Shown here: piece by piece, positions 57,614 to 64,000 of the stretch | How the letters are laid out: the number at the start of each line of letters is the position of its first letter | How positions within the stretch are numbered: the first letter of the stretch is position 1 | Assembly (NCBI GenBank): GCA_036245805.1 | Contig: BTRK01000002.1 | Location: 31,168,661-31,232,660, forward strand | Reading direction: 5' to 3' | Source: Pristionchus mayeri | Taxonomy: Eukaryota; Nematoda; Chromadorea; Rhabditida; Neodiplogasteridae | Length of the DNA: 64,000 bases | Notes under the pieces: model-generated | What the model was told of the DNA's origin: nothing | Seen by the model: only the letters and a program-made list of their open reading frames with translations | The model's database searches: none | Made by a program: the position numbers and the translations under genes

Positions 57614-58291
57614 AGTCATTTCAATACTCGGCGAACAGTGATAGCCTAACGTTGCCGCTCTGAGCCCTTGATTTGATCTTCGAGAAGAGAGCAGTCTGTC
57701 TGAAATATTGATTAGGATAATTTGAGCCGAGGTATACGCATTTCATGCACAGCCAGTGCAAATGATACTTTGTGAACGTTCAGCAGCACCTTGCAATGCC
57801 TCAAAGCATTGATGTTTTGCTAAAGTTGCACGTTTGCCTCACTCGAATATAGCATGTCAATGTATGGGACAGTACAAGTATTTTCATGTTTATACGATGC
57901 GAGTACAATCAGGACAGGGATGACGAATAACAGCCCATCCTCATCTGAGCATCTGATGACTGATTTGATGAATTGATTTATTGATCATGACAGGGGTACG
58001 ATCGGAGTGGCCAGTACTCGAGGAAGCACCTGTAATGTTCATGCATTCATTCATTCATTTATTCCGTAGTGTTTTGGTTGAAAAAAGAGTGTGCAAGAAA
58101 CGGATGTCCGTCTATTAGATCGAAATGCTAGGCAGCAATGGTAGCAAGGGAATGTTTGTTGTATGATGCGACCACATGAACACGATATTCAAAATCGGTT
58201 CATTGTATTGCTGTGTCGTTCCCTTACTAGCTCACTGACTGTGCAACAGTTACAAAATTCAATAATTCATAAAATCAACAGTATAGTAGTG
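57614..58291. other. Intergenic
   Basis: Nothing recognised; CATTCATTCATTCATTTATTC at about 58041 is a minor tetranucleotide run. Confidence 0.5.
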
Positions 58292-58392
58292 TTCGTAATT
58301 CAGGTAATTATTTCTTAAAGTACCACACTCTCCGATTGCTGGACCGGTCGCAAAAGTGTGTGTAAAGAAGACACGATTACCCGAATTACGAA
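58292..58392. mobile_element. MITE, 101 bp, second copy of the 49025 family
   Basis: TTCGTAATTCAGGTAAT at the left, ATTACCCGAATTACGAA at the right, and a similar spacer. Confidence 0.8.
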
Positions 58393-59413
58393 CCCTACCA
58401 TGTATTCCGCGAATGACAGAGGCGGTCCTGACGGATTGGTGTAATCCGTGCATCCGTACCACTTGAACCATGATGACCTGGAATGTTACGGGGCAAATAT
58501 ACACTTCTATCTGTGTCCCTTCCGCTTCTCTTGGGTGAGTTATTATGCGAGCAAACCGTTCCCTGAGAAATGTTGGTGGCTCATTATGAGCGAAATTGTC
58601 GGGAGAATACAGTGTACGTCGATTAGTACACCTTACAAGTATGATATGCAGAGAGTGAGTAGTGATGAACACTATCACGTACCAAACTCACCCAGTTGTG
58701 TAATTGCTGTTGAAGGGCGTCGTTGCCGATCCTCTGTCCCACCCTACACACAGTGACCCTCCACTCCCTGAGATGAGTATCGAGTGAGCTGCGCACGGAG
58801 CAGCGCCCATGCTGGAATGTTTATGAAATTGTGTTTAGATTTGCATATCTACTATTCAGATCGGATTCATGGTGAGCATTATCTGCAAAAAAACAAATGA
58901 AATTCTGATCAGTCTGCATGTCCTGAATGATACTAACTTGAGGAAGAAGTTGTTGGCGACACAGGCAGCCACACTTGTCTGAGTCCATCCGATACTGCCC
59001 CTTCCCTACAACGGCTATTGGTTTTCAGAACATCGAAGCCTCGATCGTGTGGTGGACTATGACTATCATAATTGCGTGAAGCTATCAATGCACCTGGTCA
59101 CATCCGTTCTGCGGAAGGTATCCCGGGTACACGGGGCAGTAGGAAGCTTGCTGAATGATGTAATGAATGTTCATAAATTAAGAGATCCACGATAGGCAGA
59201 CCAAAAGATACTCTCATGGCGCGTATTTGAGTAAAGGACGGAATGAAATACGGAAAAAAATTCACGAGCGTATTTAGTGGCATTGCCTTTTCCTTTCCCT
59301 ACCACTCATAGACAGTTTGTATGTGCTCTTGAAAGTTTCTCAATTACCATTACCAAGTTACTCACAGTGCATGCTTTCCAATTTGTTGTACCAAAATATC
59401 GATTAATATTCTA
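58393..59413. other. No supported gene; possible 3' exons of the following minus-strand gene
   Basis: Several short open frames, none with a motif. The 3' end of the Cys-rich gene to the right may lie here. Confidence 0.35.
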
Positions 59414-61334
59414 ATATTACCAATCCAGGAGCAGTCGAATAGCATGATGAGATCATCACGCCCGCCTCAGAGTTGGCAGATTGGAAGCCGAGTAACTAAA
59501 TAGGTTAGCGTTTTACGGATATCTCTTTACGGGTATTTTTTAAAAAGTCATTGATGAATATGAGGAGAACATTTTAACTGAAATATCATTACATCATATT
59601 CAATAATGTAAGTCAGCAATAAAAAATCAAGTGAATAAAAAAACTATTTTGGTCGACTCACATTGTCCGTGAACCTGCCCGTCATCATCTTCACTCCGAG
59701 GGAGTTCTTAGCACACGTTCCATTCGATGCCAGGCCCGTATCGCATGCTTGGCTACAAAATTTTATATGGATATTTCTGACTGCACCATCGATTAACCTG
59801 TTCGTGTAGGTTCCCTGAGCGGTAGGATTGACCTTATCTGCGTACATTGACTCCTGAATTTAGTCCATTTGCAAGGCAAAACAAATGCATGTCCGTCCTA
59901 CCCACGGAACGCAGAGGGTATTCGTGTAGCTGAGGGTGGAAATGCATCGAGTGGTATCGACTACCTTAACAGAAAAATACGGCATGATTATGGCTAGCTG
60001 TTCCACGTTGAATTGCAATATCACAATCGCCTTCCCTGACATAAAATACGTGGAGGGAGAGGGATTACGATGTCGGTTTCGAACAGGTAATCATAATACA
60101 TCAAGCACAACGAGAGAGACTAACCGCAAGTGCTGCAAGTCCGGCGCAGTTGCCGAACACGGAGACCAGTCCCTGTCTCTTGCACGGGTCCGATCCTGTG
60201 ATAATATATTTTTGGAACATCTTAAACTCATTAAAAATGGTTGGACGATGATCAACGTTGTTGCAGATACGAAAATTGGAAGCTATTCGAGTTATCGTCA
60301 TTCTACGTAATCACATGATCGTTCGTACGATGAGAGTGTGGGAAATACAAAAAAAGCAATTATCTGGATTTCTAATTAAAAGAACTACCAACCCTTCCTC
60401 GCGCACAATCCATTAGTTGAGAATCTGCCGAACGACCGAGGCTCGTAGAAGCAGCTCACAGTCGCACCGGGCACGTTGATGAAAGTGACTACAATCGTTC
60501 GAAGGTCACAGTGACCTTACTGCTCAAACATCATCATTTTTCATCATCATTTTTATACATTTTTATCCATTTTTATCCATGCATATGAATAGCTAAGGGA
60601 TGCAAGATATAACTAGCCAAGAACCAGAAGAACGCCTCGATAATACTCACAGTTGCTCAGCGCATTAGGTGACGTCAGCACAGGGGCCTTCATCGTTGCC
60701 AACTTGGCCAAGGTAGTAGTAGCCGTGCTAGGCTCCGAGCTGGTCCGTGCAGGTTGAGTCATAAGCGATTTGATGCCATAGCCAATCGCGATGCCTTCAA
60801 GTATGCCTTCCAATCTGGCAGCAACATATTTTCGATCGTATGCGCCAGCAAATCCATCGGAGTATCCATCAGTATAGGCATCGGTTGCAGAACGGGACTG
60901 CAAATATGAAGTATCGCAATTCTGAGCAATGTGTTTTCCGATGTGCACAATGTTTTCTCGTAAACTTTCAATTAGAAAGACAGTTGAATCTAGATACATG
61001 TTGGCTAACCGCGTTTAAAATCTGAAGAATGGTTCTAGAAACTACGTTGTCACTCGCAGCATCCGCACGCTTGTTCCGGACGACTTGGAAGCTCCCTGCA
61101 ATTATCTCGTTAATGCATTTTAAAGTTATAAAAGAAATATGACGTATTTTTTTACAATGAATATTAGAACATGAACTGACAACTCGTACCATCAATAGGA
61201 TCCGGTAGATATAAGTCGTTGTCCGCGTGGGCATTGCCGTGATGTTGGGACGCCTTTTCGAGTTGCGCATTCGCCTCGTAGATGGGTAAAGTGAACAAGA
61301 ATCCGTACAGAAGAACCCAACACGGAACTTTCAT
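59414..61334 (-). CDS. Secreted Cys-rich protein, 3' end unresolved
   Basis: ATG at 61334 opens with a clear signal peptide, MKVPCWVLLYGFLFTLPIYE, probably cut after ANA. Following exons: GSFQVVRNKRADAASDNV, a Ser/Gly/Tyr region ATDAYTDGYSDGFAGAYDRK, then VTFINVPGATVSCFYEPRSF, DPCKRQGLVSVFGNCAGLAA, AIVILQFNVEQLAIIMPYF, TNTLCVPWVGRTCICFALQM, and IHIKFCSQACDTGLASNGTC with AKNSLGVKMMTGRFTDN (59847-59656). Single Cys pairs per exon suggest a disulphide-bonded extracellular protein. The exon TNTLCVP runs into a stop unless spliced just before it. Function unknown; exon order is inferred. Confidence 0.5.
60503..60517. promoter_or_regulatory. Perfect inverted nuclear-receptor half sites, spacing 3
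   Basis: AGGTCACAGTGACCT is AGGTCA and its complement separated by 3 nt. This is the classical form bound by steroid-type nuclear receptors. It stands at the edge of an exon of the Cys-rich gene; a chance match is possible. Confidence 0.25.
60530..60582. repeat. CATCATTTTT / TTTTTATCCA short repeats
   Basis: Imperfect repeats in an intron. Confidence 0.7.
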
Positions 61335-61968
61335 ATTGCCCCGAAAATGCGGAATGCCACTAAGCGATTGGGAATATGCAGCGACCAGCTCATGAATACT
61401 CTACCACTCCCACTTCCACCAAATTCCACTGCTATCCGCATTCCATGTCATGTCTGCATAGTCAGACCTACTAGAGAAGAGAGTTACAGTAAGAACAAAT
61501 CCGATTATTTCTTTGTGGCAGCAACGCAAATTCTCATGTTTTCGAACTTTGTCGAAAACGTGACAATGTAATTTGAATAATCTCGAATGAAATTTCACTC
61601 GCAATTTTTCATTCTGCTTTTCTGCCACGAAACAGAAATTGAGATGAAAAATATTTGAAATGGAATTATCAGTATCGTGAGCGATGTGAGTAGAATATAA
61701 TTATCCTTTCAAAATGTAAGTTTTTTCTGGGTCCTGTCATCACTTGCACAACTCGCGCATGCTTTTTACACAAAATGTGATTACAAGTTCTGGGGTAATG
61801 GTAAGAAAATATCATTAGCAGTTCTGTACCGGATATGCATAAATATTTTATTTGTGCAGCAGAAGGGTGATAATGATATATCTGTTGTTTTGTTTTATGC
61901 AGGAGCATAATTTCATCATATTATCCAACCTTTAACTGTCAACAAATAATAAATCAACACGGATTGGC
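61335..61968. other. Intergenic between the Cys-rich gene and the kinase
   Basis: Upstream region of the secreted gene and 3' flank of the kinase; nothing further is seen. Confidence 0.5.
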
Positions 61969-64000
61969 TCAGGCGAGCCAGGGGTTCTTCAGTATCTCCT
62001 CACATTTCGGTCGCTTCAAATGACTCGAATTCGTCATCGAAACAACGAGGCGCTCCTCAAAATGATACACATCATAAATATGGGAAGAAACTGTTGATAC
62101 TCACAACTTCCGGCTGCTCCTTGAGCAAATTGATATGCTTTCCTGCGCGTAAATCACTGAACACCTGGAAATTGAAGTTGATATCCGTTTCAATTTGAGA
62201 ATTCCTGTAAAAAATCTGTATTACCTGCGCCGTTCTAGCTGCGTTCATTGGAATACATAGTTCGGCCAAAATGAACCCTAGACTGAATATGTCCACTTTC
62301 GAAGTGTACGAAAAGCCATGCTGAATATACAAAGTTGTATTTATACGAGAGAAAAAAAAGTTACCTGTTCGGGAGCCATATATTGTAAAGTACCAGCACG
62401 CCCCGTCCGTGTTGCAGTAATCTGGAATGCATGTATTTAATATTTCAATCTGTACTTTTATAACATTTTTTTTGCAAATGTACAGACCAAACGCTTACAT
62501 ACATATTGCCAATGATGTAATTTTATCAGTTTATACCTCTTTTCCGTTTTTGGTTGAAATGTCCGCAGCAATGCCTAGATCGCAAATTTTCAACTTTTCG
62601 GGTCCAGCAAACAAGATATTACTCGGCTGAAATTATCGTTTAATCGTTACACTATCAGCTATTATGTTTTTTTCACGATGCATAATAATACATAAAGAAA
62701 AAATAACTACCTTTAAATCTCTGTGAATTTTCCCGTTATCGTGGATATACCCAACTGCTGAAACGATTTGCTTGAACCAATTTTTTATTTGTGCCAAGTC
62801 TCGTGGATTGTTCGATGCGTCTGTGAGCCAACTCTCAAGATCAGACGTGCATAGCTTAACGAAAAAACTTCTTTTTCTCATACAAATTTGTTGAATAAAT
62901 ACCTCCATTTGAATATAGAGAAACGCGCAATCAGCCTTATACATAATCTTCAAGGCACTGTTAATTACTTTTGTAATGTGAACGAAAACTTACCGATCTA
63001 TCAAAGGCTAACGCTTTCAACACAGTCGAATCACAAGTGCTCTGGAAAATGATATTTATTTATTAATCTCTCAATATCATTGAACATACCTGCCATCCCA
63101 TAGGAGGGTCTTCCAGCCATGCGCTATGATACCGAACGATTCCGGGATGGTCTAATGTGGCAAGCGCTATGACTTCCTTCAACGCCTTTGACAGGTCCGA
63201 AGATCTCAACATATTTTTATTGTATTGGATGGCTGATCATAATTCACCTTCCTTGAAGCGGCACTCGTTTGACAGCGTATCTATGCTTAAACAGTAAGAA
63301 CTCTGCTTCGAAAACACATCCGAATCCGCCTTGACCTAGTATCTTCACTGGCTTGAATTTCAATAGGAATCTGAAGCAATCGTCGATTGATGCCACCCCT
63401 ACACTCACTCAGATGTGTATGTATCACCCGTCTGCAGCTTTGCAACCTTAAACACGACATATATCAAGCAAATTATTTGACAGTGTACCTTCCCAGAAAC
63501 TTCCTTCACAATAGACTCTGTCACACGCGTTTTTCCAGGATCGGCGGGAACCTCGAACGAAAATATGAGTGTATTGAAATCGAAACTTTGAAAAGGCTTA
63601 CAGTTGAGTTTGTTGCCTTCAGATTAATCTTGCCAGTTGATGTAGGAACTTTCTGGAAATTATCGTCGCGTCAAGGTGAAATATGATAGAAACGCACTTT
63701 TGCCGTTATAGCTGCTGGCATTTCAATAACATCTGTGACTGCTGCTTCTGGTTGCTAAAAATTAAAATCTTCAAAGCTGGATGGGCAAGGTGAGATTGGG
63801 ATCAAACCTGCTTGTTAAGTAGAGACAACGTCTTGAGTGATTTTGATCCATTCACAAACTCATCTCGATTGGTCCAGTTATACGCTAATTCAGCACTCCA
63901 TAGCTCCCACAGGGACTCCCCAGATTTACAAGCGCATATTACCATAAACTGGCCATAGACACCAACGATGCCAAATGTGGGAGATGTGCTGAGTTTTCTA
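61969..64000 (-). CDS. eIF2alpha-kinase-like protein kinase (PEK/GCN2 type), 5' end off the window
   Basis: About ten exons on the minus strand. Kinase landmarks in order: [16 protein letters not shown] (Gly loop, about 63340), [10 protein letters not shown] (ATP-binding Lys), [20 protein letters not shown] (alpha-C Glu), LYIQME, then [23 protein letters not shown] (catalytic loop), [20 protein letters not shown] (DLG), [30 protein letters not shown], and the end [14 protein letters not shown], stop at 61969. The [10 protein letters not shown] and HRDLKPSNILF wording is that of kinases that phosphorylate eIF2alpha under stress. Upstream exons (63390-64000) include [20 protein letters not shown] and [15 protein letters not shown], possibly a PERK-like luminal region; this part is uncertain. 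The loop after beta-4 is short for PERK. Confidence 0.7.

Noticed and set aside
58259..58678. 139-codon minus-strand open frame
   Set aside because: It runs through the MITE at 58292-58392, has no family motif and no splice signals.
1..64000. CRISPR array, bacterial operon or phage content
   Set aside because: Introns, trans-splice-type acceptors and metazoan gene families show this is eukaryotic; no direct-repeat/spacer array is present.

Overview
The window looks like a nematode chromosome segment. The signs are many small exons, short introns whose acceptors mostly read TTTCAG, splice acceptors lying directly against start codons (as expected for spliced-leader trans-splicing), a nematode-type chemoreceptor and several Tc1/mariner and foldback elements. 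The genus cannot be fixed from sequence alone; the lineage-specific expansions would suit a diplogastrid or similar worm. All exon models below were joined by hand from splice signals and reading frame.

Layout. 1-2.3 kb: the 5' part of a THAP/DDE transposase-like gene (minus strand, running off the left edge). 2.6-32 kb: a mixed cluster of two gene families. One family (plus strand) encodes START-type lipid-binding proteins, most with an N-terminal signal peptide. The other (minus strand) encodes an unrecognised protein of about 160 residues with a 13-nt first coding exon and a C-terminal E-Y-x-L-A-D. Many copies of both are broken by single-base frameshifts, lost splice sites or transposon insertions. 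32-45 kb: mariner and foldback elements, a Str/Srd-like chemoreceptor gene, one more orphan-family gene (37.6-38.2 kb), and a RING-finger/coiled-coil gene. 45-50 kb: an intact START gene, then a START pseudogene cut short by a large foldback element. Into one arm of that foldback a full-length CR1-type LINE with open ORF1 and ORF2 has inserted (51.4-55.3 kb, 7-bp target-site duplication). 56-61.4 kb: two genes for small Cys-containing proteins, on opposite strands. 62-64 kb: an eIF2alpha-kinase-like protein kinase on the minus strand.

The most distinctive content is the alternation of the two families. Two divergent pairs (orphan gene left, START gene right) appear to be duplicates of one unit. 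Most orphan copies carry a shared block 75-112 nt upstream of the start codon. START copies at 30.2 kb and 45.1 kb are intact over ten exons (257 and 255 residues); orphan copies at 21.4, 28.9 and 37.6 kb are intact (155, 160 and 162 residues). The other copies are at various stages of decay, so the locus shows a birth-and-death gene cluster together with the mobile elements that broke its members.
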